DNA from: Saprospiraceae bacterium
Lineage (GTDB): Bacteria > Bacteroidota > Bacteroidia > Chitinophagales > Saprospiraceae
Assembly (NCBI GenBank): GCA_018057925.1
Contig: JAGPCT010000003.1
Location: 62,001 to 126,000, forward strand
DNA length: 64,000 nt
Direction: 5' to 3'
The notes beneath the pieces are model-generated. The model ran no database searches and had not been told where the DNA came from. It saw nothing but the letters and a program-made list of their open reading frames with translations. The position numbers and the translations under genes were made by a program. How positions within the stretch are numbered: the first letter of the stretch is position 1; each line of letters opens with the position of its first letter. Positions 27,308 to 37,800 of the stretch are shown piece after piece.

Positions 27308-27426
27308 AATAATTGAATTATCAGGAATGCCGATTATTAATTTAGATGTGTCTAAAAATATATAAATACAAAAAGGCTTCTTGCTCCAAGGATTCAATAA
27401 CCCCACATATCCCATTGAATAAATGA

Positions 27427-27451
27427 GGAATAGATATGCGAATCGCTATCA
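27427..27451 (+). repeat. Dispersed intergenic element, copy D
   Basis: This copy starts GGAATAGAT and contains CGAATCG followed by ATCA; it agrees with the copy at 52834 at about 20 of 25 positions. Further right, TTCGGTTTTGGAAA at 27514-27527 is identical to a 14-base stretch beside that copy (minus strand of 52814-52827), so flanking sequence is shared too. It occupies the gap 27308-27552, which has no other feature. Confidence 0.6.
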
Positions 27452-27552
27452 TTGAATTGATAAATAACGTTGAAATGATTTGTATATCGGAATTCCCTAC
27501 ATCTTCAACACTTTTCGGTTTTGGAAAGCTTTGAATGTTGATGAATTGGGAT

Positions 27553-29694
27553 TTAATATTTTATTCCTTGTAAATCAAGTAAAAATGCATATTCTAAGGC
27601 ATATTCTTTGTACCTTTCAAATCTTCCACTGGCGCCACCATGGCCTACAGCCATATTGGTGTTGAGGTAAAGGGCTTCACCACCTTTTTTGACTGCTCTC
27701 AATTTGGCAACCCATTTGGCAGGTTCCCAATATTGGACTTGACTGTCATGAAGCCCTGTAGTGACCAGCATAGCCGGATAACTTTGGTTGACAACATTGT
27801 CATAGGGTGAATATGATTTGATGTAATCATAGTATTCCTTAATTTTTGGATTACCCCATTCGTCAAATTCTCCCGTAGTAAGAGGGATTGATTCATCGAG
27901 CATGGTTGTCAGAACATCAACAAAGGGTACAGCGGCGATAACTCCATGAAATAGTTGAGGAGCCATATTAATGACGGCACCCATTAACAATCCACCGGCG
28001 CTGCCTCCCATAGCATAGAGCTGTGTAGGCGAGGTGTACTTCTGATTGATTAAATAGTTGGCGCAATCGATGAAGTCATAAAATGTATTTTTCTTTTTCA
28101 ACAGTTTGCCATCCTCATACCATTGGCGACCTAGTTCTTGTCCGCCTCTGATGTGGGCTATAGCATATACAAAGCCTCTATCCAATAAGGAAAGCCTAAC
28201 TGAAGAAAAGCTAGGGTCTAAGCTATACCCATAAGATCCATAACCGTATAAGAGAAGTGGATTGCCATCTGGTCGTTTTTTGTCTTTCTTATAAACAATT
28301 GAAACGGGAATTTTGACACCATCCCGAGAAGTTACTTCAATACGTTCAGATTGGTACAAGTTTTTGTCATAGCCTCCGACTACTTCACTTTCCTTTAAGA
28401 GGATATTATCCTTTAGGTCTAATTCGTATTCGTAAATAGAATAAGGTGTCGTCAAAGAGTTATAGGAATAACGCAATGTACGGGTATTAAACTGGTGATT
28501 ATCTACCAAATAAGTCATGTATGCATCTTCATCAAAATCAAGGTAGCAGTCTTGCTCTCCAGAGATAATCCGATATTTAACGATACCTTTTATGCGCTCT
28601 GAGAGGACAATAAAGTCTTTGAAACAATCTATATCTTCGATTAAAACGTTGAAACGGTGAGGTATTTTTTCGATCCAATGGCTTCTGTCTGTGTTGGATA
28701 ATTCCGTTGTGAAAAGTTTGAAGTTTTGGGCATTTTCATTGGAAATAATATAAAAATGTTGTCCATCATCAGCGACGTTATAAAGATGTCCTTTTTTTCT
28801 TGGTTCAAACACTTGAAATTCAGCATTTGAATTATCCGCATCACACAATAGAACCTCAGAAGTTAAGGTGCTGGAGCAATTAAGATAAATAAATCTTCCA
28901 CTTCTCGATTTATGGAGACTAACACTATAAGTATCGTCTTTTTCTTCATAGATAGGGGTGTCTTCACTTTGATGCTGTCCAATGATATGTCGATATATTT
29001 TAAAACTCCTAAGTGTATTTGGATCTTTTACGATATAAAGAATAGCTTTGCCATCATTGTACCAAACTATAGAACCAGAAGTGTTTTCTAGTACATCCGG
29101 GAGCATGAGATCTGAATGTAGGTCTTTAAACCGAATTGTGTAAATCCGCCTTGAAAGGGTATCTTCAGAATATGCCATTATTGAGTTAGATGAGTCAATA
29201 GCAATAGAACCTATTGAGAAATAATCATGTTTTGCGGCATTGATGTTGCAATTGATTAGAATTTCTTCTTTTGCGTCGGCTGTGTCTATCTTTCTGGCAT
29301 AGATAGGATATTCCTTGTTAGGTTCAAATCGGGTATAATAGTAGAATCCATTGCGGATATAAGGAACAGACATGTCTTGCTGGGGTATTCTGGAGACCAT
29401 TTCTGTGTAAAGACTATGTTGTAAGGATTCTGTATGGGCTAAAGCGCTTTTTAAATATTCATTTTCTTGTTGGAGATAATGAATTACCTGTGGATTGTTT
29501 CTGTCGTTCAGCCAATAATAATTATCGATTCTGGTGTCGCCAAATTCTGTCAATGGATGTGGCTGAACAGGCGCAGTTGGGGGTTGAAGTTGGTTAGGAA
29601 TTATACTCATTTGCTCAGTGGTTTGGCCAAATAGTGCCGTGTAAAAGGGTAAAAGGAAAAAGGTTAAGAAAGTAAAAAAAGTACAAATTTTCAA
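27553..29694 (-). CDS. ptrB: Secreted oligopeptidase B-like prolyl oligopeptidase (S9A)
   Basis: Serine peptidase of 713 residues: an N-terminal seven-bladed propeller and a C-terminal alpha/beta hydrolase domain. The catalytic triad is visible as Ser565 (GGSAGG), Asp650 (GLHDSQV) and His685 (VGHGGASG). GEFDEWGNP and DESIPLTTGEF are typical of oligopeptidase B, which cleaves after basic residues. The start is the TTG at 29694, because it gives a clear signal peptide (about 22 residues, hydrophobic, ending near LFGQ); the next in-frame ATG would remove it. Export is unusual for the E. coli type but common in Bacteroidota. Confidence 0.88.
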   Translation of the reverse strand: MKICTFFTFLTFFLLPFYTALFGQTTEQMSIIPNQLQPPTAPVQPHPLTEFGDTRIDNYYWLNDRNNPQVIHYLQQENEYLKSALAHTESLQHSLYTEMVSRIPQQDMSVPYIRNGFYYYTRFEPNKEYPIYARKIDTADAKEEILINCNINAAKHDYFSIGSIAIDSSNSIMAYSEDTLSRRIYTIRFKDLHSDLMLPDVLENTSGSIVWYNDGKAILYIVKDPNTLRSFKIYRHIIGQHQSEDTPIYEEKDDTYSVSLHKSRSGRFIYLNCSSTLTSEVLLCDADNSNAEFQVFEPRKKGHLYNVADDGQHFYIISNENAQNFKLFTTELSNTDRSHWIEKIPHRFNVLIEDIDCFKDFIVLSERIKGIVKYRIISGEQDCYLDFDEDAYMTYLVDNHQFNTRTLRYSYNSLTTPYSIYEYELDLKDNILLKESEVVGGYDKNLYQSERIEVTSRDGVKIPVSIVYKKDKKRPDGNPLLLYGYGSYGYSLDPSFSSVRLSLLDRGFVYAIAHIRGGQELGRQWYEDGKLLKKKNTFYDFIDCANYLINQKYTSPTQLYAMGGSAGGLLMGAVINMAPQLFHGVIAAVPFVDVLTTMLDESIPLTTGEFDEWGNPKIKEYYDYIKSYSPYDNVVNQSYPAMLVTTGLHDSQVQYWEPAKWVAKLRAVKKGGEALYLNTNMAVGHGGASGRFERYKEYALEYAFLLDLQGIKY

Positions 29695-29809
29695 GGTTTT
29701 AAATTTGCCGATAAAGATAATATTAAATTAATGAATATAAGAAAAAACTGAATGTTAGTTTGTGGAAATATAAATTAATAATATTTTCACCGATAGAAAA
29801 ATGTAAAAA

Positions 29810-30709
29810 ATGAGTAGTAACGAAAGTGTAGATTCACGAAGACAATGGGTTAAAGCGCAAACTAAATCATTTGTGTTAATAGGGATTGGAATAGCCAGTG
29901 CAGCATTTGGGTTGGAAAGTTTTTTAGTCCCTAATGGGTATATTGATGGTGGAGTAACCGGAATTAGCTTGTTGGTAAAATATGTATTTAAGCAATTTCC
30001 CTTATCCATTTTATTGGTATTGTTTAACCTTCCTTTTATTATTTTGGGATTCAAGCAGATAAGTAAGGAGTTTGCATTAAAAAGTATATTGGCGATTACG
30101 GGGTTGGCATTAACCATACAATTTATTCATTTTCCTATATTGACGGAAGATTCATTGTTGATTGCGAGTTTTGGAGGTTTGTTCTTAGGGGTTGGTATAG
30201 GTTTTGCGATGCGAGGAGGTGGAGTCATAGATGGGACGGAAGTGTTGGCGATTTATTTAAGTAGGAATTCCCGATTATCAATAGGTGATATTATTTTGAT
30301 ATTCAATATAGTTATATTTTTAGCTGGTGCTTATTTGATATCGGTGGAAGTTGCATTATATGCAATTTTGACTTATTTTATAGCTTCAAAGGCTGTTAAT
30401 TACATCATCGAAGGTATAGAAGAATATACCGGAGTCACAATAATAAGTGAACAGAGTGAGGAGATAAGAGAAATGTTGGTGCATGATTTGGGGCATGGAG
30501 TGACGTTATACCCTGCAAAGAAAGGTTTTACAAAACGAGGAGAAGAAGCTACTCATTCTATTGATGTTGTATATACCGTCGTAACAAGACTTGAGATTTC
30601 TAAATTAGAAGACAGGGTTACATCCATTGATCCTAAGGCTTTTATCATCATGAATAGTGTGAAAGATACACTTGGTGGGATGATAAAAAAGAGAGCAGTT
30701 GTTCATTAG
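29810..30709 (+). CDS. YitT-family membrane protein (DUF161 + DUF2179)
   Basis: 299-residue membrane protein with five or six helices (about residues 20-195) and a C-terminal soluble DUF2179 domain (about 210-295). GLESFLVPNGYIDGGVTGISLL and GGGVIDGTEVLAIYLS carry the glycine-rich repeats of the family. The transported substrate is not established for the family. The start is ATG 29810. A TAAATTTG hexamer-like element lies at 29700-29707, but it has no matching upstream box. Confidence 0.85.
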   Translation: MSSNESVDSRRQWVKAQTKSFVLIGIGIASAAFGLESFLVPNGYIDGGVTGISLLVKYVFKQFPLSILLVLFNLPFIILGFKQISKEFALKSILAITGLALTIQFIHFPILTEDSLLIASFGGLFLGVGIGFAMRGGGVIDGTEVLAIYLSRNSRLSIGDIILIFNIVIFLAGAYLISVEVALYAILTYFIASKAVNYIIEGIEEYTGVTIISEQSEEIREMLVHDLGHGVTLYPAKKGFTKRGEEATHSIDVVYTVVTRLEISKLEDRVTSIDPKAFIIMNSVKDTLGGMIKKRAVVH

Positions 30710-31367
30710 TTGTAGTTAAAATACTACTTTGATTTAAAATAATAAATAAAAATAAGATTAATATAATTAGCAGGATAATGCTGTGAAAAGCCCAAGATAC
30801 TTGAGTTATACTGATTTTAAACCATGTGGTATAATGATTTTATATATTTGTTTTCAATTAATTGAAGTGGCGATGTGTTTGTAAATATTCAAATAATTAA
30901 TCAATTTATTATAATTTATCTTATATAATAAATTATATATGTGTGTTTTTTTCTTCAAAGAGAGAAAATAATTAATAAAAACTAATATTTGGCAGTATTT
31001 TTGTATCACTAATTGAAAGAAAAGTTTTTTACACACACTATTAAGTATATGGCTCTTTAATTTCAAAAGTGATATTAAGTCATATAAATTTTTGAACAAC
31101 ACACACTGAATTTTTTCGCAAAATGCGATATGATTTCTCTTGTAAAAAAATGAACACTTAATTGGTATGTGTAAATCATTATAGGATTACACACACTATA
31201 ATTTTACTATTTCAATAAAGCCTCTAGTGCGCTAAGATGTTATTACGCTAGATTGAATGGTACTGGTATCAGTAACAATAAGGAGTTCTATGCATCTGCA
31301 TGAAGTAGTAGTTGTTATGGTTGTGCGATTGAATAAAAATTTATTTTCAATTTAAACCATATTTAAC
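30710..31367. other. Long AT-rich intergenic region upstream of the giant-protein operon
   Basis: 658 bases with no credible gene. It contains three copies of ACACACACT (31031-31039, 31099-31107, 31189-31197), a TATTTTTG at 30996-31003 that fits the -7 element but lacks a -33 box, and short palindromes (TACTGGTATCAGTA at 31261-31274; ATGCATCTGCAT at 31290-31301). The length suggests a regulated promoter or long leader for the two secreted-protein genes downstream; that is inference. Confidence 0.5.
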
Positions 31368-31859
31368 ATGAAGTATCTTATTTTTTTACTGTTTCTGTTG
31401 GGAGTAACTCAACAAGGAATAAGTCAGAATGTTCAGGATTACTACGCCTATATACAAGGCTTAGAAGGTTCAGGACAATCTGGTGCAGCAGCCTATCTCA
31501 AAGGGTTGTATAAAAATATTGCTCCGACCGTTTATTTGGAAAAGGACGATATTAAATTTTATGGGAATACAAATCCTAAGCGATTGATTTCTACTGCGGA
31601 GGATATACCTCTTAATGAAAAGGTAATGCATTTTACCTCTATTTCGAATGTAGAACTCATTGTAATCAATTATTCACCTGAATCAGATATTCGACTAATA
31701 TATTTTAGTCCGGATTTTATTCAGCAATTGACGTCTTTGCAGTACATAATCTTCGTACCGGCATTTGATGTGCCCATAGAGAAGTTTGATGAAATTGCTA
31801 ACCATCTTAACCTTCCGGCCAACGTAATTAAGTTGGTAAGGGTCTCAAAGGGCGAATAA
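31368..31859 (+). CDS. Small secreted protein of unknown function
   Basis: I do not recognise this 163-residue protein. It begins with a clear signal peptide (about 19 residues, MKYLIFLLFLLGVTQQGISQ). The mature part is mixed alpha/beta, with GLEGSGQSGAAAYLKGLY near the start and several hydrophobic strands (VELIVINYS, IRLIYFSP, YIIFVPAF). It has no cysteine and no T9SS sorting domain, so it would stay in the periplasm or be bound by a partner. The giant secreted repeat protein starts 25 bases downstream, and nothing separates them, so they are almost certainly co-transcribed; it may be a dedicated helper or the partner of that protein. Confidence 0.75.
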   Translation: MKYLIFLLFLLGVTQQGISQNVQDYYAYIQGLEGSGQSGAAAYLKGLYKNIAPTVYLEKDDIKFYGNTNPKRLISTAEDIPLNEKVMHFTSISNVELIVINYSPESDIRLIYFSPDFIQQLTSLQYIIFVPAFDVPIEKFDEIANHLNLPANVIKLVRVSKGE

Positions 31860-31884
31860 TTCTTTACAATTAAAATTGATTTCA

Positions 31885-34800
31885 ATGAAAAGTTATATAA
31901 ACAAATCAAAATTATTTTTTGATATACAAAAGGTATTTGGAATAATACTTTTTGTAATAGGTTGTTTAGGTACAATGGATGCGCAGCTTGTTGTTCCATT
32001 TGCTAAGACTCCTGATCAAATATTTAGTGTAAAAGGTGACTATACCATGTTTGGTAATACGAGTCTTATTAGGATGCCTTACGCTGATGTCGGACAAAAC
32101 GGTAACAGTGATATGGTATATGTGGATGTGGATAGTGATAATAATACTTGGAACTCTTCATCTGCTAATTTCGATTTTGCAGTAGAGGACGGTGTTAATC
32201 CTAATTGTACACAAATATTATATGCAGCACTATATTGGACAGGTCGAGCCAATAATGGTGGAACAGCGGGTACGACAGTAGAGGCAACCAGAATATTTAA
32301 TGGTGCAACTCAAAATCGTACATTTACAAAAAATGAAATTAAATTAAAATACGGTAATGGAACTTACCAAAATATTACAGGTTCTTTTATTGCCAATCCA
32401 CCTACCGATTATTATCAAATTTATTCTTGTTATGCTGATGTAACAAGTTTTGTACAGTCCAAAGGATCCGGTAATTACACGGTTGCCGATATGGCTCTTG
32501 TACAAGGAAATGCGGATGGTGTTGGTTACTTTGGCTGTTGGGCGATGGTAGTTGTCTATCAGAATAGTAAGATGAAGACAAAGAATATCGCTATTTTCCA
32601 AGGACATGCGTTTAACTCAACCAACAACGTGGTAGATATACCGATAGTTGGATTCCAAGCAGTTCAAAGTGGTGATGTAAATGTTAAACTTGGATTCTTG
32701 GCGGGAGAAGGTGACCGCGAGTTGACAGGTGATTATGCAAAGATACAGGAGTTGAATACCGGGAGTTTTAAAAGTTTAGTGCATAGTCAAAACACTACAA
32801 ATAACTTTTTTAACTCTTCTATAAATACAGGAGGAAATGCGAGAAATCCATCCTATTTGAACAATTATGGTATTGATGTTGCCATGTTTTATTTAGACAA
32901 TGGTAATGATAATAATCCGAGTACACCTCCAGTAAATAATGTAATCGGCAATGGCCAGACTAGTACAACCATACGTGTAGGGACAACGAGTGATATATAT
33001 TCGATGTCTGTCATGGTTTTTGGTGTTGACGCTTACCAACCCGAGACAGATGAAGTCATTAAATTGACAGCAATCGATGGAGCTCCACCTACAGCGCCAT
33101 ATACCTGTACGCCGGGGCAAGAATTGACTTATTGTGTTGATATAAAGAATACAGGTACAGAACCGATAAAGAATTACAAACTTTCTGTGCCTATTCCTTC
33201 CAATGCTGATTTTGTGGCCGGAAGTGTAACTGCTACCGTTAATCCATTGGCAGGAACTCCTAATACACCGAAGCCGGTATATAATGCGGCTACTCGTTCT
33301 TTAGAATGGGACTTTGGAGGGCTACCACTTCCTTCGGACCCAAGCACTATTCTTGCTAATTTCTGTTTCAAGCTAAAGGCAACAACTAATTGTTTGTTAC
33401 TTAATAATGCCTGTGGTCAAGATATTCCTGTTACGGGATATGCTAATGGTACCGGTGTTGTAACCAATACTAATATTGTAAACCAACAGTTTATATTGGG
33501 CTATGTAGAATCTGGAGAATGTAGCAATGAAGAAATAAGTGGAATTTTAAATACACATATTGATGCATCAGCTTATTCAACTGCAAATTGCGATGCAGGG
33601 GATTTAGATGGAATACTGGATTTGGAAATTGTGCAAAGCCCATCAGGCTATCCGGTAGCGAATGTCGTTCCTTATTTCCCTCCTGGTACTCGATTTTATT
33701 CAGCTTACCCTGTTGTAACGGGAACTATCGAATATACATCATCCAATCCGTTTCCTGCAGTCGATGGAACTGTAGTAACATATTGGGCGGTGCCACCGGG
33801 TGTTAATGCTTGTCCGATAAAAATAATTTTGACATGCGTTAATAATTGCTCTTTTTCAGTAGTATGTGGTAATCAACCTACCGGAAACTATGATTGTAAG
33901 CGTCCTATACCGGGTCCGGTTTCGACTTTGGCGCAATTTAACAATACTTTTGGTGCATCTCAAGGTCAAAATCCTTGTCATCCTATAAAAATGAAGGTTA
34001 TTGAGGATTCTAATTTCAATCCTTGTACTTCAATTCAATATGATAGGACGTATAGAATTTATCAAGATGATAATGGAAACGGTCAATATGATACTGGAGA
34101 ACCTAAAGTGGATTGTATCAAAACTTATGTATGGCTTAGAGATCAGACACTTCCACATTATTCATGTGATCCACAAGTTCCGGTTTTAATCGGATGTCGT
34201 AATAATGGACCAACAGCTCAGGATGCAATAACTGCCGCTGGTTATACCGATAATTGTACGGCGACCAATCAATTGACAATTGTTGCTACACCGCAGGACA
34301 TCACTTCTACTACTCCATGTTCTAAGATACAGAATTGGAAGGTGGAAGCAACAGATGCTTGTGGTAACCATGCTACGGTAATTGTTCAGATTAAATGGAC
34401 AACAGATACTGAAGCTCCTGTGTTTGCTGATGGAAGCCCTAAGACAATTGATTTAGGATGTAATCCAACTGCACCAAATGCTGCAAAAGCTATCAGTGAT
34501 GCCGGTTCTGCAAGTGACAACTGTGGCACTCCAACTATGAGCGCAACAGGAGGCAGTGTAACAGGTACTTGTAGTAAATCACAGACGTGGACAGTAAAAG
34601 CATTAGATGGATGTGACAATGCCGCTACAAGAACTATTACCTATACATGGAAGAGTGATACACAAAAACCAACTTTTTCAAATTGCCAATCAGGTCAAAT
34701 AATACTTTTGCCCGGCACAAACCCTCCAACTGCAGCAGATGCTATTGCTAAAGTTGGAACTATTGCAGATAACTGTACAGCTTACAATGATTTAATTATT

Positions 34801-37800
34801 GAGGCAACAGGTGGAGGAATAACCGGAGGTGGATGTAAGAGCTCACAATCATGGACTGTAACTGCTACTGACCAGTGTGGAAATAAGCAGACTTGTACCT
34901 TTGTTTTGACATGGGGTTCAGATCCCATTCCACCAACCTTTGGAAACTGCCCGTCTTCAACAATTGATTTAGGATGTAACCCGACTTTGCCTACTACAGC
35001 AGATGCAATCGCAGCAGTGGGTCAGGTAAATGATAATTCAGGTAGTGTTACCGTTACGGTTGCACCAGGTTCAATAACCGGAAGCTGTACTAAGAATCAA
35101 AACTTTGTAGTTACGGCTACCGATGGTTGTGGTAACACAGCAAGTTGTACAGTGAAGTATTCTTGGAAGAGTGATACAGAAGGCCCGGTATTTGCAGGTA
35201 CTCCACCTACAGGAGGAGTAGAATTGGGATGTCTTGGACAAGGTGGAGCTACAGCACAAGATGCTAAAACAGCTGCTGGAGCAGTGTCAGATAATTGTAC
35301 TGCAAGTGGATCTATTGTTGTTACAGCAGTAGGAGGAGCGATAACAGGTGAATGTCATAAGACACAAGATTGGACAGTAACAGCAAAAGACGGATGTAAT
35401 AATACTACAGTTAGAGTTGTAACATTAAAATGGTCATTTGATGATCAGAATCCAGTATTTGAAAATTGTCCAACTGCTCCTATTGACTTAGGATGTAATC
35501 CGGTAAACTTACCGACAGCAGCATGGATTCAGGATTTAGTGAATATACTTCCAGATAATTGTGGTCAAGTAACTAAAGAGATAGTTGCTGGTCCAATTAC
35601 AGGTACTTGTAACAAGCAACAGAAATTTACAGTAACAGCAACTGATAATTGTGGAAATATAGCAACATGTACAGTAACATACAAATGGAAAGATGATACA
35701 GTGCCTCCTACATTTGCCAACTGTCCTACTGTTCCAATTGTTCTGGATGCAGGTGTTAATCCAAATGAAGAAATGGCTATTACAGCAGTAGGAGTTATTT
35801 CAGATAACTGTACTTCTAATCCGGTTGTTACAACAACTTATCAAGAAGATCAAGGATTTTGTGGTACAATCAAGATATACAATGTAAAAGCAACGGATGA
35901 ATGTGGGAACTTTAGTGTATGTCAAGTGAGATATACCACTGAAGGCTTTGGAACTCCACCGGTATTTGTGAATCCACCGCTTACTCCTTTCAACTTGGGA
36001 TGCAATCCTAAGGATAATGAATTGCCTACAACAACTCAAGCTGTTGAAGACGCAGGAGATGTGACGGATGATAATCAAGTTGTTTCAGTTATCGCCACAG
36101 CAGGTCCAATAACAGGTACTTGCAATAAGGCACAAGTGTTTACAGTTCAGGCGACGGATGATTGTGGTAATGTGACGACAGTTTATGTAACTTATACTTG
36201 GAAAAATGATAAAGTTAAACCGGTATTTACGAATTGTCCAACAACGCCGATAACGGTTAATGATATCAATACAATAAATGATCAATTGGCTATCAATTCA
36301 GCAGGTACACCTACTGATAATTGTGGAATACTTAGCATAACAGCTGATAGTAGTCACTTAGTGGGTCCTTGTGGTCCTACAGTTGTATATACGGTGACAG
36401 CTACAGATACTTGTGGAAATAGTGCAAACTGTGTAGTTTATTTCAAAACCAATGATGGCTCACAGCCACCTGTATTTGAAAACTGTCCCAAAAATCCTTT
36501 TGATTTAGGATGTAATCCGGAGACTTTACCTACAGAAGGTGCTGTAGCAGAAGGTGCAGGTAACGTGACTGATGACGGTGAAATTGTATCTATATTAGTT
36601 ACTCCAGGTGAAATTACAGGGGAAGATTGTGACAAAGAACAAGTATTTACAGTAACTGCAACAGATGATTGTGGTAATCAATCTTCTTGTTTGGTAACCT
36701 ATATTTGGACTATTGATACTATCAAGCCGACGTTCCCAGATTTACCACGCTCTGAAGTTGATTTAGGATGTAATCCGGCATCAACCCCTGATTCGTCTGC
36801 TGTAATGGGCGCAATAGGTCAAATATCTGACAATTGTACCGTTGAGACAATTAATGTCTCACCAGATGATGTAATGGGTGATGATTGTTCGAAATCACAA
36901 AAATGGTATATTACTGCAATTGACCATTGTGGAAATCAAGCCGATACTTTTATTACATTTATTTGGAGGACTGACTTGGTACCACCAACGATAACATGTC
37001 CAGTATATAATGGAAATACAGAGTGTTCAGATGATGCACCTGGGGCTTATACTACTTTAGGTGAGTTTATAGCAGCAGGTGGTTCAGTGGATGATAATTG
37101 TACTTCTGATGAATTGTTGATATTTACTAAGTTGTCTGATCAGATTTCTGGTAATTGTGCTACCGGTACTCATATAACAAGAGTATATCAGGTTGAGGAT
37201 GAATGTGGAAATAAAGCAACTTGTCAGCAGATTATCAATATAATAGATAATACGCCACCAGTAGTAACTACAGGACCTGAGACGCCATTAAGTTATACTT
37301 GTGCGTCTGAAGTTCCAGCACCAAGCACAGATGGTATTGTTGCCGTGGACAACTGTTCTAATGTAACTATAACCTATGTTGGTGATGTGAAGTCTAATGA
37401 AACTTGTACCAATAAGTTTACAATAACCAGAACATACAAAGCAACAGATGAATGTGGTAATTCAACCAACATCATTCAGATAATTAATGTCAATGATAAT
37501 GTTCCTCCAGTAATTGTGTGTCCTCCATCTCCGACAGGTACTCAGTGTGGTGGTTCAATCCCTCCTCCTTATACAACAGCTACAGAGTTCATCAATGCAG
37601 GTGGTACATTGTCTGATAATTGTACAGGTGGCACAGGGAATATCGTTACATTGACCTTTGTGAGTGATGTAACTACTCCTGGTAACTGCGCAAATAGCTT
37701 GATTGTTACCAGAACATACAAAGCAACTGATGCTTGCGGAAATACAAGTACTGCTACTCAAACAATTAATGTAGCTGATAATACTCCGCCATCCATCACT

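Noticed and set aside
29700..29707. TAAATTTG as promoter of the YitT gene.
   Set aside because: It lies 100 bases upstream with no -33 box, inside the edge of the divergent peptidase gene region; chance match likely in AT-rich DNA.
30854..31102. Minus-strand ORF of 82 codons in the long intergenic region.
   Set aside because: Its composition (Leu, Ile, Lys, Asn, Tyr) is what AT-rich non-coding DNA gives; no promoter or ribosome site stands out.
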